This document shows, piece by piece, positions 22,770 through 33,814 of a stretch of 35,168 nt of DNA (position 1 is the stretch's first letter; each line of letters opens with the position of its first letter). Source of the stretch: an uncultured Prevotellaceae bacterium. GTDB taxonomy: Bacteria > Bacteroidota > Bacteroidia > Bacteroidales > Bacteroidaceae. A model generated the notes under the pieces. It was not told the origin of the DNA. It worked only from the letters and a program-made list of their open reading frames with translations, and made no database searches. The stretch spans positions 1 through 35,168 of the forward strand of contig OMZS01000032.1 of NCBI GenBank assembly GCA_900315565.1, written 5' to 3'. The translations under genes and the position numbers were made by a program.

Positions 22770-24443
22770 TCAGAGTTTTTCTATCTGTAGTGTCTGGTCG
22801 CAATAGTCCACCACTGCGAGCCGGTGGGTAATAAAGATGATGGTTTTCTCGTGGGTGGCCAGGATGTTTTGCAGCAGCTGGCGCTCGGTGTCGGGGTCGA
22901 GGGCACTGGTGGCCTCGTCGAAGAGCATGATGCTGCGGTTGCGCAGCAGGGCGCGGGCAATGCTGATGCGCTGTGCCTGGCCTTCGCTCAGTCCGCCGCC
23001 CGACTCGCTGCACGATGTGTCGAGCCCGTCGGGCAGTTGCTCAACAAAGTCGGCGCAGGCGGTACGCAGTGCGCTGAGCATTTCGTCGTCGGTGGCATCG
23101 AGCCTTCCCAGGCGCAGGTTGTCGCGTATGGTGCCGCTGAGCAGCGTGTTGCCCTGTGGCACATACACAAAGTTGCATCGCATGCGCGGCGTGAGGGCGA
23201 GTGTCTGCCGATGGTTGTAGATTTCCACCGTGCCCGACTGCGGTGCTACGAGGGCAAGAAGCAGCCGCACGAGGGTGGTTTTTCCGGCTCCGGTCTCGCC
23301 CAGGATGGCGGTGCAGCTGCCGGGCTTGAAGTCGAAGCTGAGCTGGTTGATGACATTCTCGTCGCTGTCGTCGTAGTGGTAGCTTGCGTTGGTGAGCCTG
23401 ATGCCGCAGGGGGCGGCCACAGAGATGGGGTCGCCCTGCTCTTCGAGCGGGTTCTCCTCGAGTTCCATGAGTCGCTCGGCGGCGGTGAACACGCTGACAA
23501 AGGCAGGCACCAGCTTGGTGAGCGAGCGGGCTGGAGCCTGAATTTTGTTCACCAGCTGCAGGAAGGCCGTCATGCCGCCAAAGGTAAGGGTTCCCGCCGA
23601 CATGCGCAGCGCGCTCCACAGGAAGGCCACCAGATAGCCCAGTGCAAAGCCAAAGTTGAGGGCCAGGTTGGAGAGCACCGAGAAGCGTGTGCGTTTCACC
23701 ACGCGGTGGCGCAGCTCGCTCTGTGTGTTCTCGAGCTTATCTACCATGGCGGTGTCGCTTTCGAGCGTTTTGATGAGCATGCGGTTCTGCACCGTTTCCT
23801 GCAGCACGCTCTGCACCTTCGAGTCGCAGTCGCGCACCTGCCGGGTGAGCATTCGCATGCGTCCGAAGTAGATGCGGCTGAAGAAGATGAAGATGGGGAT
23901 GAGCACAATGATGATGAGCGCCAGCCGGTGGTCCATGCTGTAGAGGTAGAAGAAGGCTCCGAGAAAGAGTGTCACCGTAGAGAGTGTGCCGGGCAGGGTT
24001 TCGGTGAGGAAGTTCACCACGTTGTTCACGTCGCCCTCCAGACGGTTGATGATGTCTCCGCTGTGCATGCGCTCCTTGCCGTGCCAAACGGAGCGCAGTA
24101 TGCGGTCGAGCATCTGCTGCTGCATGCGGTTTTGCGCTTTGATGCCCAGCAGGTTGCGCACCCAAATGCTGCTGATGCTGATGGCGAAGTTGCAGAGCAC
24201 CAATGCGCCCATGAATGCCACGGCCCAATAGATGGAGCCCTGCTTGACGTGCGATGCCACGTCGATGGCATGCTGCACGGCCCACACCTGCGTCAGGCTG
24301 ACGGCCACGCCCAGCAGTCCAAGCACGGCGTTGAGCACGGCCTGCAGCTGATTGCCGCGCCATGCCTGCCAGAGCCATCGCAGCGTGGTGCGGGCGCTGT
24401 ATTTGCTCTTGGGCATTCGGAGTAATTTGCGCAGATTGGTCAT
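22770..24443 (-). CDS. ABC exporter, fused permease and ATP-binding protein
   Basis: A 557-residue half-transporter of the ABCB/MsbA type: a six-TM exporter domain (about residues 20-320, starting at AVLNAVLGLLGVAVSLTQV) joined to a nucleotide-binding domain (about 345-557). The domain shows Walker A GETGAGKTTL near 381-390, Q-loop YVPQGNTLLSGTIRDN, signature LSEGQAQRISIARALL, Walker B SIMLFDEATSALD and the switch His in FITHRLAVV. The signature reads LSEGQ rather than LSGGQ, a common variant in this family. It should act as a homodimer or with another half-transporter at the inner membrane; the substrate cannot be told. It begins 3 bp after the nadK stop, so the two are co-transcribed. Confidence 0.92.
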   Translation of the reverse strand: MTNLRKLLRMPKSKYSARTTLRWLWQAWRGNQLQAVLNAVLGLLGVAVSLTQVWAVQHAIDVASHVKQGSIYWAVAFMGALVLCNFAISISSIWVRNLLGIKAQNRMQQQMLDRILRSVWHGKERMHSGDIINRLEGDVNNVVNFLTETLPGTLSTVTLFLGAFFYLYSMDHRLALIIIVLIPIFIFFSRIYFGRMRMLTRQVRDCDSKVQSVLQETVQNRMLIKTLESDTAMVDKLENTQSELRHRVVKRTRFSVLSNLALNFGFALGYLVAFLWSALRMSAGTLTFGGMTAFLQLVNKIQAPARSLTKLVPAFVSVFTAAERLMELEENPLEEQGDPISVAAPCGIRLTNASYHYDDSDENVINQLSFDFKPGSCTAILGETGAGKTTLVRLLLALVAPQSGTVEIYNHRQTLALTPRMRCNFVYVPQGNTLLSGTIRDNLRLGRLDATDDEMLSALRTACADFVEQLPDGLDTSCSESGGGLSEGQAQRISIARALLRNRSIMLFDEATSALDPDTERQLLQNILATHEKTIIFITHRLAVVDYCDQTLQIEKL

Positions 24444-24446
24444 GGC

Positions 24447-25334
24447 TTAATCACGGTTGTCCATTCCCCACATCATTTTCTCGCGCAGGGTGGCATAATA
24501 TTTTTGTCCGGTGCGTTTGGCTATGTTAATATAATAAGGTGCCTTGCTGATGGTGAGGCGGGTGCGCTCGGAGCATTTCTGCGACCGTCCGTCGATGGCG
24601 ATCAGGAAGTTGTGCGAGCGGCTTTCCACGGTGAGCGTGATGCGGGCGTCATCGGGAATCACCACGGGCCTGATGTTCAGGCTGTGAGGCGCCACTGCCG
24701 TTAAGCACATCACGCCCGTCTGGGGCACAATCACGGGTCCGCCGTTGGAGAGCGAGTAGGCTGTTGAGCCCGTCGGCGTGCTGACGATGAGCCCGTCGGC
24801 CTGGTAGGTGGCCAGATGGTCGCCGTTGATGCTGGTGCGTATGGATATCATCGAGGCGTTGTCGCGCTTGAGCACGGCAATGTCGTTGAGTGCCTTGGGG
24901 CAGATGGTGAGCGGTTCGCCGTCGGTCTCCACCTGAATGACGGCATGTCTTTCCAGCTCGTAGTCGCCGTTGTAGAGAGCATTGATGGCAGGCTCTATTT
25001 CGGCGGGGCTCACGTCGGCGAGGAATCCCAGCCTCCCGATGTTGATGCCCATCACCGGAATGCCCTTGTCGCCCACGAAATGGGCCGTTTTCAGAAATGT
25101 ACCGTCGCCGCCCATGGAGAGTGCAAAGTCGGCTTCGAAATCGGTGCCGTCGATGATGCTTGTGGGCGGCGCGTCAAAACGATAGCGTGCAGCGAGAAAC
25201 TCGTAGTACTCGCGTTCCACGCAGATGTCAGCCCCCAGCGAGCTGAGCACCGACCAGATTTGCTGTATGGAAGCCGACTTCTTGGCCTGGTAAACGTTGC
25301 CAAAAAGGGCAAATCTCAACTTTTTTGCCGTCAT
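24447..25334 (-). CDS. nadK: NAD kinase
   Basis: A 295-residue ATP-NAD kinase, which makes NADP+ from NAD+. I chose ATG 25334 (MTAKKLRFALFGNVYQ); the longer frame to 25433 runs over the promoter. Motifs: SMGGDGTFLKT near residues 73-83 (catalytic GGDGT), GINIGRLGFLAD, ALNDIAVLK (the NE/D motif), ADGLIVSTPTGSTAYSLSNGGP and the C-terminal IAIDGRSQ. Length matches Bacteroidetes homologues. It is divergent from pdxJ, an arrangement I recall from other Bacteroidales, and heads an operon with the ABC exporter. Confidence 0.96.
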   Translation of the reverse strand: MTAKKLRFALFGNVYQAKKSASIQQIWSVLSSLGADICVEREYYEFLAARYRFDAPPTSIIDGTDFEADFALSMGGDGTFLKTAHFVGDKGIPVMGINIGRLGFLADVSPAEIEPAINALYNGDYELERHAVIQVETDGEPLTICPKALNDIAVLKRDNASMISIRTSINGDHLATYQADGLIVSTPTGSTAYSLSNGGPVIVPQTGVMCLTAVAPHSLNIRPVVIPDDARITLTVESRSHNFLIAIDGRSQKCSERTRLTISKAPYYINIAKRTGQKYYATLREKMMWGMDNRD

Positions 25335-25392
25335 AAGTGCCAGTTTTGAAATCTTTCTGCCCACAATGTGTGGTGGAATGCAAAACATTTTG

Positions 25393-25428
25393 TATTTTTG
25401 CATCGTATAAAAACATAGTGCAAAATTA
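25393..25428. promoter_or_regulatory. Face-to-face nadK and pdxJ promoter elements
   Basis: A plus-strand TATTTTTG (25393-25400, with a one-mismatch TGTG at -33) should start pdxJ near 25406. A minus-strand TAATTTTG (25428-25421) should start nadK near 25415. The two start sites point toward each other and would overlap by about 10 bp. Confidence 0.45.
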
Positions 25429-25467
25429 ATCAATTTTAGCGAATTGACATACTAAATTGAACGAAAA

Positions 25468-26181
25468 ATGACGAAATTAAGCGTAAACATCAATAAGGTG
25501 GCCACTTTGCGCAACGCTCGCGGGGGCAACAACCCCGATGTGCTGCGCGTGGCAGCCGACTGCGAGCGTTTCGGCGCGCAGGGCATCACGGTGCATCCCA
25601 GGCCCGACGAGCGCCACATACGCTATCAGGACGTGCGCGACTTGCGTCCGCGCGTCGTCACCGAATTCAATATCGAGGGCAACCCCATCGACAAGTTCAC
25701 TGCGCTGGTGCTGGAAGTGCGCCCCCATCAGGTGACGCTCGTGCCCGACGGCCACGACCAGCTGACAAGCAATCATGGATGGGACACCGTGGAGAACCGC
25801 ACCTTCCTCACCGACATTGTGGGACGGTTTAAGGAGGCTGGCATTCGCACCAGCATCTTTGTCGATGCCGATCAGCGAATGGTGCAGGCTGCCAGTGAGT
25901 GCGGCGCCGACCGCGTGGAGCTTTACACCGAGCCTTACGCGGCCAACTACGCCCGAAACCGCGACGAGGCCATCCGCCCCTTTGTCGATGCAGCCATCGC
26001 TGCCCGCGAGGCCGGACTGGGGCTCAACGCCGGCCACGACCTGAGCCTTGAGAACCTGGCCTTCTTCCACCAGACGATTCCCTGGACCGACGAAGTGAGC
26101 ATCGGCCACGCCATCATCTGCGACGCGCTTTACCTGGGCTTGCAGGAAACCATCCGCCGCTACCTCGACTGCCTGAAATAG
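25468..26181 (+). CDS. pdxJ: Pyridoxine 5'-phosphate synthase
   Basis: A 237-residue PdxJ, a TIM-barrel enzyme that condenses 1-deoxyxylulose-5-phosphate with 3-amino-2-oxopropyl phosphate to form pyridoxine 5'-phosphate. Motifs: [17 protein letters not shown] at the start, [13 protein letters not shown] (active-site His/Arg region), [40 protein letters not shown] and [12 protein letters not shown] near the C terminus. The length is normal. In other Bacteroidales I recall exbB-exbD-tonB next; here a repeat-rich gap follows. Confidence 0.97.
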   Translation: MTKLSVNINKVATLRNARGGNNPDVLRVAADCERFGAQGITVHPRPDERHIRYQDVRDLRPRVVTEFNIEGNPIDKFTALVLEVRPHQVTLVPDGHDQLTSNHGWDTVENRTFLTDIVGRFKEAGIRTSIFVDADQRMVQAASECGADRVELYTEPYAANYARNRDEAIRPFVDAAIAAREAGLGLNAGHDLSLENLAFFHQTIPWTDEVSIGHAIICDALYLGLQETIRRYLDCLK

Positions 26182-26221
26182 GGCAGCCGCACGGGGCGTG
26201 GCGAAAAACGCTCCCGTGGGA

Positions 26222-26459
26222 TGATAATTATCTCACGGTTTTATTGCAAAATTCTCTAGAGAATTTGTGCATAGCGTCGTGAGATAATTTCCTGTTGTCG
26301 GGAGCTATGAAAATAACGTCGTGAGATATTTTCCTGTTGTCGGGAGTTACGAAAATAACGTCGTGAGATACTTTTAAATTCTCTAGAGAATTTGCGCATA
26401 ACGTCGGGAGATATTTTCCTGTTGCCGTGAGTTACGGAAATAACGTCAGGAGATAGGCT
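26222..26459. repeat. Tandem and palindromic repeat cluster with GTCGTGAGATA motifs, locus 2
   Basis: An inverted ATTATCTCACGG lies near 26227. Two perfect palindromes AAATTCTCTAGAGAATTT (26249-26266 and 26376-26393) are each followed after nine bases by GTCGTGAGATA (26276-26286) or GTCGGGAGATA (26403-26413). Between and after them a unit of about 42 bp, built from AACGTCGTGAGATATTTTCC then TGTTGTCGGGAGTTACGAA, is repeated with small changes up to 26455. No ORF is supported. It is not a CRISPR: there are no unique spacers. Confidence 0.85.
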
Positions 26460-26521
26460 GAGATTTCTCTAGTATGAATTTTTCACCTCGTTCGAGGCAC
26501 TCTTCATGCCTTCCGATGCGC

Positions 26522-26642
26522 CAGCCACTCCCCGCCCCTGTAGGGGAGGGGTGGCCGTAGGCCGGGGTGGGGTCAGTATTATTATCACAAAATAGCAATA
26601 TTACAGACCCCACCCCCGGCCCCTCTCCTTGAAGGGAGGGGA
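26522..26642. repeat. GC-rich inverted repeat (CCCACCCCGGCCCCTCCC family)
   Basis: GGCCGGGGTGGGGTC near 26561 is complementary to GACCCCACCCCCGGCC near 26606, and both flanks carry CCCCTCCC/GGGAGGGG blocks. The A/T-rich middle (around 26576-26602) is also roughly self-complementary. It resembles the 14601-14721 element and repeats common between Bacteroidetes genes. Confidence 0.8.
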
Positions 26643-26803
26643 GATGCTTCATCCCTGTGATACTATGATGAGTGCCTTGAATGCAGTGAAAACTCCAGTC
26701 AGGAGAATTAAGCGCGCAAAACACAGCATTAGAAAACGCCTGCCTAAAACGGCATGGGCTAAACCGAGAAAGATTTTTTTATTCAACAAATACAATACAG
26801 ACT

Positions 26804-27373
26804 ATGGCAAAAGTTTATATGTTTCTGGCCGAAGGTTTCGAAGACATTGAGGCCCTGATTCCGCTCGACGTGTTGCGCCGTGGCGGCGTTGACGTGAATA
26901 CGGTGAGCATCACCGACCAAAATCTTGTGGTGTCGGCCCACGGCGTGGCCATGTTGGCCGACTGGACATTCGAGGAGTGCGACCTGAGCGACGCCGACCT
27001 TCTGATGTTGCCCGGCGGCATGCCTGGCGCCACAAACCTCAACGCCCACGAGGGCCTGAAACAGGCCTTGGTGGCGCAAAGCGAGCGTGGCGGACTGATT
27101 TCGGCCATTTGTGCCGCGCCGCTGGTGCTAGGTGGACTGGGACTGCTCAACGGGCGCCGCGCCACTTGCTATCCGGGCTTTGAACAGACCCTCACTGGAG
27201 CCACCTACACGGCCGAGCTCTGCACCGTCGATGGCAATATCACCACGGGCGAGGGCCCCGCAGCCGCGTTCCCCTATGCCTACACCTTGCTGGCCCGGCT
27301 CACCGACCAGGCCACTGCCGACGCCGTAGCCGAAGGCATGCGCTACGTTCATCTGATGAGTGGCGAGAAATAG
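26804..27373 (+). CDS. DJ-1/PfpI family protein (YajL/ThiJ-like)
   Basis: A 189-residue DJ-1 superfamily protein. Visible are the N-terminal AEGFEDIEALIPLDVLRRGG with the conserved acidic residue near the active site, LLMLPGGMPGATNL, and the nucleophile elbow ISAICAAPLVLGGLGLLNG with the reactive Cys. GPAAAFPYAYTLLARL follows near the C terminus. Members of the YajL/DJ-1 branch are redox-responsive chaperones or proposed deglycases; the exact activity is disputed. It is the first gene before ispD-recG, 58 bp upstream of ispD. Confidence 0.9.
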   Translation: MAKVYMFLAEGFEDIEALIPLDVLRRGGVDVNTVSITDQNLVVSAHGVAMLADWTFEECDLSDADLLMLPGGMPGATNLNAHEGLKQALVAQSERGGLISAICAAPLVLGGLGLLNGRRATCYPGFEQTLTGATYTAELCTVDGNITTGEGPAAAFPYAYTLLARLTDQATADAVAEGMRYVHLMSGEK

Positions 27374-27431
27374 TGTTTACTCCCTGTTCTCCGTTCTCGG
27401 AAAGTGAAAATTGTGAACTGAAAATCTGACT

Positions 27432-28186
27432 TTGGCTTTGGACTATATCATCATCTTGGCGGGCGGCAAAGGCTTGCGCATGGGGGCCGAAGTGCCCAAG
27501 CAGTTTCTGCCCATTGGCGGAAAGCCCATACTGATGCGCACCATCGAGCGTTTTCGCGCCTACTCGGCTTCTCTGCACGTCATACTTGTGCTGCCCGCCG
27601 CGCAGCATGAGTATTGGCATCGGTTGTGCCGGGAGTATGGGTTCAGTGTAGATTGCGACGTGACCACGGGTGGTCCTACGCGCTTTCATTCCATCAAAAA
27701 CGGACTGGCGCTCATCCCCGACGACGCCCAGGGCGTGGTGGGCGTTCACGACGGTGTGCGTCCCTTCCCCTCGGTGGAGGTTATCGCCAACTGTTACGCC
27801 ACGGCCCGCCGCTGCGGCACAGCCGTGCCGGTGGTGAAGGTGGTGGAGACGGTGCGCCGGCTGACCTCTGCTGGCAGCGAATCCGCACAACAGTCGGTCA
27901 CCGTGCCGCGCGACGAATACAGGCTGGTGCAAACGCCGCAGATGTTCGACATCCAGCTGCACAAACGAGCCTACGCGCAGCCTTATACCGAGGCGTTTAC
28001 CGACGATGCGTCGGTGGTGGAGGCTTTGGGCCACGCCATCACGCTGGTGGAAGGCAACCGCGAAAACATAAAAATCACCACGCCCTTCGACATGGTGGTG
28101 GCCGAGGCCTTGGTCGCTGCCGCCAGCCAGCCGGCGGACAGCCATGCCGAGAGCCCGTCGGTAGCAGGAGAAAGAAAGGAGGGTGC

Positions 28187-28193
<7 letters not shown>
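27432..28193 (+). CDS. ispD: 2-C-methyl-D-erythritol 4-phosphate cytidylyltransferase
   Basis: A 253-residue IspD, which makes CDP-methylerythritol in the non-mevalonate isoprenoid pathway. Motifs: [20 protein letters not shown] (nucleotide-binding loop), [47 protein letters not shown] and [12 protein letters not shown]. No ATG fits the N terminus; TTG 27432 is used, with TTG 27438 as an alternative. A charged C-terminal tail of about 20 residues (ending ERKEGAC) runs past the usual end and overlaps the recG start. Confidence 0.93.
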
Positions 28194-30286
<2,093 letters not shown>

Positions 30287-30382
30287 TTTGCGCCATTGCT
30301 TTCGGAATCCTAAAAGATTTTGTTTTGTGTTAAATTGACAATAAAAACTGTTAACGCGCACTCGTGTTTGCATTTTTTTTAT

Positions 30383-30390
30383 TACCTTTG
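30383..30390 (+). promoter_or_regulatory. -7 element for the M23 peptidase gene
   Basis: TACCTTTG, about 100 bp ahead of the ATG at 30494. A TTTG is present upstream but too close (about 12 bp). Confidence 0.5.
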
Positions 30391-30493
30391 CACCGTATTT
30401 TTACATTATCGATGGGTGCACTTTTGGCCCAACGGTCTTTTGAATTCAATATTTGGTCGTATTTACTGGCCCAAACAACCAATAAAAATAATT

Positions 30494-31450
30494 ATGAGTT
30501 TAGAAAAAAGTATTAAGACATTTGTCATATCTGCCCTTTTTGTATTAACAGCTGTTCCCGCCATGGCACAAGACCTGCTCGCACGTCAGGCTCCCGTTGA
30601 CCGGAAGATGAAGATTGCCGACACCATCTCGATGGAGACAAACTACACACTGGCTGTTGAAGAGACAATGGAAGAGTGGCAAAACACTTTTTCGCGACAT
30701 ACAAAATCACTCCCCGAATCTTTCAAGATCGATCTTACTCACTTCTGCATGCCTACGCCGAGCCGCGTCATCACGTCGAACTTCGGTGCCCGCTGGGGAC
30801 GCATGCACAAAGGTCTTGACATTAAAGTTTATGTGGGCGACACCATTCGCGCCGCATGGAGTGGAAAAGTAAGAATTGTGAAATACGAGGCTGCCGGCTA
30901 TGGCAAGTATGTGGTGATTCAGCACTACAACGGTCTGGAGACCATTTATGCTCACATGTCGAAGCAGCTGGTGCGCGAGGGTGAGACTGTACGCGCCGGT
31001 GAGCCCATCGGACTGGGTGGTAACACAGGCCGCAGCACGGGTTCTCACCTGCATTTTGAAACCCGCTACAAAGGCATTGCCCTTAACCCTGCCCTCATGT
31101 TCGACTTCCGCGCACAGGACGTTACCGGCGACTACTACGTGTACAACCGCCGCACCTACAACCGCGACTCTAACGAGGCCAGCCGTCTGCGTGGCAAGCG
31201 CGGAAACGGTGGTTACAGCCGCAGCGAGGTGGTGGGCACAGCCCGCGCAGACCAAGAGGAGCGCGCTGTCAGCCGTACCGTTGCCAGCAATATGGACAAC
31301 AGCAGCAAGCAGTACCACAAGGTGGTGGCCGGCGAAACGCTTTATTCCATCTCTCGTACCCGTGGCGTTTCGGTGGATGAGCTTTGCCGCCTGAACAACC
31401 TGAGCAAAACCACCAAGGTGCGCGTAGGACAAATCATCAGATACTCATAA
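30494..31450 (+). CDS. Secreted M23 family metallopeptidase with C-terminal LysM domain
   Basis: A 318-residue exported peptidoglycan hydrolase-type protein. I chose ATG 30494 (MSLEKSIKTFVISALFVLTA, signal peptide cleaved after VPAMA); the longer frame from 30320 covers the promoter. The LytM/M23 domain (about residues 90-200) has NFGARWGRMHKGLDI with the zinc His and Asp, YGKYVVIQHYNGLETIYAHM and GSHLHFETRYKG with the catalytic and zinc His of HLH. Because all metal ligands are present it should be an active endopeptidase rather than an EnvC-type activator. A low-complexity Arg/Asn/Ser linker leads to a LysM (HKVVAGETLYSISRTRGV to VRVGQIIRYS), which binds glycan strands. It would act in the periplasm on cell-wall remodelling. 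Confidence 0.92.
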   Translation: MSLEKSIKTFVISALFVLTAVPAMAQDLLARQAPVDRKMKIADTISMETNYTLAVEETMEEWQNTFSRHTKSLPESFKIDLTHFCMPTPSRVITSNFGARWGRMHKGLDIKVYVGDTIRAAWSGKVRIVKYEAAGYGKYVVIQHYNGLETIYAHMSKQLVREGETVRAGEPIGLGGNTGRSTGSHLHFETRYKGIALNPALMFDFRAQDVTGDYYVYNRRTYNRDSNEASRLRGKRGNGGYSRSEVVGTARADQEERAVSRTVASNMDNSSKQYHKVVAGETLYSISRTRGVSVDELCRLNNLSKTTKVRVGQIIRYS

Positions 31451-31535
31451 ATCTGGAGTCCCAAGACCGAAGAAAGCATTTTTTATAAGAGCTAAAGAAT
31501 TCTTATATCATAAGATAATAAATCACCTGCGAAGA

Positions 31536-31569
31536 AAGCCCGTCAGCGTTTTTGCTAACGGGCTTTTTT
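31536..31569 (+). terminator. Intrinsic terminator of the M23 peptidase gene
   Basis: AAGCCCGTCAGC (31536-31547) pairs with GCTAACGGGCTT (31554-31565) with one G-T wobble and a 6-nt loop, followed by six T residues (31564-31569). Confidence 0.9.
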
Positions 31570-31589
31570 GATGGCTATAGGGCAATGTG

Positions 31590-32390
31590 CTACAACGAGG
31601 AAGAGTCGCGTTGCCTCAGTTTTCTCAAGATGGAGCGAAGGGCAAACCAACCGTGCATGACGATGGTGACGGGCCACCCGTAGTGGTGCACCATAATCCG
31701 GAATCGTTCGCGGAGCGACGCGCGGTGGTGGAGCGTTGTCTGGCCTTCGCGCAGATAGTGGCAAACCACGGCGTGCAGGTTGACGAGCTGGCGCTGCTCT
31801 TGCTCGCAGCGTTTCATCACGCGTATGCACCAGTCAACGTCGGCCGAATAGCGGTACTGCTGGTCGTAGGGCTCCTGGCGGGCAACCTCGGTGAGGGCAT
31901 AGAAAGCCTGATGGCACACGAGCATGCCCTGGCGGAACGAACGCCATGAGAGATGCTCGGGCGGAGCCAGATGGCGGCGGCCTACGACGGTTCCCTGAGC
32001 ATCGACGACCAGTGTGTCGCCATAGAGCACGCCGGGCTTGTTTTCGATGTCTGTTTTGTCGGCAATGCTGAGCAGAGTGTCATCGTCGGGCAGCCGGTCG
32101 CCCGCATTCAGAAAGCACACGTAGTCGCCCGTGGCGCGGTTGAGCCCTTTCTGCATGGCATCGTAGAGACCGCCGTCGGGCTCCGATACGATGATGACCT
32201 CGTGGCGGGGCGCAGTTTGCTGGCTGCGCTGCATGTAGGCTTCGGCCATGGCCAGGGTGTCGTCGGTTGAGGCTCCGTCGATGATGATGTGCTCCACGTC
32301 GGCATACGACTGGCGCAACACGCTTTCGGCTGTCGGCGCGAAGGTGGCGGCAGCATTGTAGGTGACGGTGACGAGGGTGAATTTTATCAT
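31590..32390 (-). CDS. Glycosyltransferase family 2 (GT-A)
   Basis: A 266-residue GT2 enzyme. It starts IKFTLVTVTYNAAATFAPTAESVL, has DVEHIIIDGASTDDT, SEPDGGLYDAMQKGL, CFLNAGDRLPDD (the metal-binding DxD-equivalent region) and YRYSADVDWCIRVMKRCEQE, in the order typical of colanic-acid WcaA/WcaE-like transferases. It transfers a sugar from a nucleotide donor to a lipid- or protein-linked glycan on the cytoplasmic side. No TM segment is clear, though the C terminus is hydrophobic and basic. It starts 3 bp after the GT4 gene. Which glycan it serves is unknown; no polymerase or flippase is nearby. Confidence 0.88.
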   Translation of the reverse strand: MIKFTLVTVTYNAAATFAPTAESVLRQSYADVEHIIIDGASTDDTLAMAEAYMQRSQQTAPRHEVIIVSEPDGGLYDAMQKGLNRATGDYVCFLNAGDRLPDDDTLLSIADKTDIENKPGVLYGDTLVVDAQGTVVGRRHLAPPEHLSWRSFRQGMLVCHQAFYALTEVARQEPYDQQYRYSADVDWCIRVMKRCEQEQRQLVNLHAVVCHYLREGQTTLHHRASLRERFRIMVHHYGWPVTIVMHGWFALRSILRKLRQRDSSSL

Positions 32391-32393
32391 GGT

Positions 32394-33668
32394 TCAGAGT
32401 TTGAAATGCTTGGTGGCAAGTACTTCGTTGTAGAGTTCTTCGTAGTGCAGGGCTACGGTTTGCTGCGAGTAGTTGTGCGCCACTTTTCGCACGGCTTGCT
32501 TGCTGGCTTCGTCGTAGTCACACTCGCTGAGCACCCAGCGTATGCCGCTAGCCAGGTCGGCTGCGTCGCGGTAGGCAGCCACATAGCCGTTTTTCAGGTG
32601 GTCAATCTCCTCGGAGATGCCGCCTACGCGGAATCCCACGCAGGGCACTCCGCAAGCCATGGCTTCCATGATGGTGTTGGGCAGGTTTTCGGAGAGCGAG
32701 GGCAGCACAAACACGTCGGAGGCATTATAGACATCAACGATGCGCGCGGTCTGGTTGACGTAGCCCAGGGCATAGACTGGAAAGTCGAGCTGGTTTTCGT
32801 ATTCCTCGGCATGGCCGCCCAGCACCACCACAGCGGTATTCTCGCGCATGTCGGCATGTTCGGCAGCCAGCAGTCGGCAGGCTTCCATCAGGTAGCTCAT
32901 GCCCTTGTTGACGTTGGTGGCGCGTTGCGACACAAACAGTATGAGGCGCTTGTCTTGTGGAAGCTGCAGCCTTTGCCGGGCCTGCTGCTTGTCGGAGCGT
33001 CGAAACACGTGAGTATCGATGGCATTGGGTATGCACTCCACTTTCTGTCCCCTGAGCAGAGCACTCTGACGCGCCTCGCCCTGCAGCCATTTGCTGCAGG
33101 CCACAAAGGCAATGTGCTTTCCCTTGAGCATTTGCTGCTTGCGCGCCCAGATACGGGCCGAAAGGTCGTTGTCGCTTCCGCCGCCAGGCAGGTAGCGGCA
33201 GCGTCGGCAGGCCGTCTTGTAGTTTTTGCAGCCCAGTGTGAGGTGACAGATGGCCGTGGCGGGCCAAATGTCGTGCATGGTCCATACCACGGGCTTGCCC
33301 GACCTGAGAATGCGGCTGATGTTGGTCAGCGAGAGCATGCCTTGGTTCACCCAGTGCAGGTGAATGATGTCGGCTTCCCTGAACTCGCGCAGGCGGGTGA
33401 TGTCGTTGCCCGCGTTGGCAATGTCGATATCGAAGAGATGCTTCCGTCTGAAGTGCAGGTGGCAGAAGATGCACCACCGCTCCCACAGAAATTTCCATTG
33501 CCGCCAGAAGGAGGGGCGCAGTCCTACCACAGTGAGCTGGTCGGTTTCTTTGTCGCGCACCAGCATTTTGGCTTTCACGCCGCTGTTGTTCAGTGCGTCG
33601 GTAAGTCGTCCGGCAGCCAGAGCCGCTCCGCCAGCCCGCTCGCTTGTGTTCACTATGAGTACTTTCAT
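32394..33668 (-). CDS. Glycosyltransferase family 4 (GT-B)
   Basis: A 424-residue GT4 transferase. The N-terminal half begins MKVLIVNTSERAGGAALAAGRL (acceptor loop) and carries ADIIHLHWVNQGM and VVWTMHDIWPATAICHLTLGC. The linker is followed by the donor-binding half with IPNAIDTHVFRR, LILFVSQRATNVNKGMSYLMEA, and SLSENLPNTIMEAMACGVPCVGF, the E-x7-E motif. A Cys-rich loop (CHLTLGCKNYKTACRRCRYLPGG) is a feature of this subgroup that often binds the acceptor side. It heads a two-gene operon with the GT2 gene, from a promoter whose -7 element is TACCTTTG at 33699-33692 with TTG 20 bp upstream. Confidence 0.9.
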   Translation of the reverse strand: MKVLIVNTSERAGGAALAAGRLTDALNNSGVKAKMLVRDKETDQLTVVGLRPSFWRQWKFLWERWCIFCHLHFRRKHLFDIDIANAGNDITRLREFREADIIHLHWVNQGMLSLTNISRILRSGKPVVWTMHDIWPATAICHLTLGCKNYKTACRRCRYLPGGGSDNDLSARIWARKQQMLKGKHIAFVACSKWLQGEARQSALLRGQKVECIPNAIDTHVFRRSDKQQARQRLQLPQDKRLILFVSQRATNVNKGMSYLMEACRLLAAEHADMRENTAVVVLGGHAEEYENQLDFPVYALGYVNQTARIVDVYNASDVFVLPSLSENLPNTIMEAMACGVPCVGFRVGGISEEIDHLKNGYVAAYRDAADLASGIRWVLSECDYDEASKQAVRKVAHNYSQQTVALHYEELYNEVLATKHFKL

Positions 33669-33691
33669 GGGTCAAAGTGTGTATCTTTGAA

Positions 33692-33723
33692 CAAAGGTAC
33701 GCCAAATATTGCTAAGAAACAAG
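33692..33723 (-). promoter_or_regulatory. Promoter of the glycosyltransferase pair
   Basis: On the minus strand CTTG (33723-33720), 20 bp, TACCTTTG (33699-33692). It leaves a leader of about 25 nt before ATG 33668. Confidence 0.65.
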
Positions 33724-33814
33724 AAAACGGTCAAAAAAGTAACTGTTATCGCACACAATGGGTTGATTTACGTCAAGAAAGCGGCTGTTTTCAGAAAAAA
33801 CACCTGCACAACTA

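Noticed and set aside
25335-25433. N-terminal extension of NAD kinase
   Set aside because: It would cover the divergent promoter elements; ATG 25334 matches the usual start of the family.
26276-26455. CRISPR or phage-type direct-repeat array
   Set aside because: The roughly 42-bp units are adjacent and similar throughout, interrupted only by the CTAG palindrome; no unique spacers.
27614-28186. Long N-terminal extension of RecG
   Set aside because: This part is out-of-frame ispD sequence with no RecG similarity; TTG 28187 gives a normal length and start.
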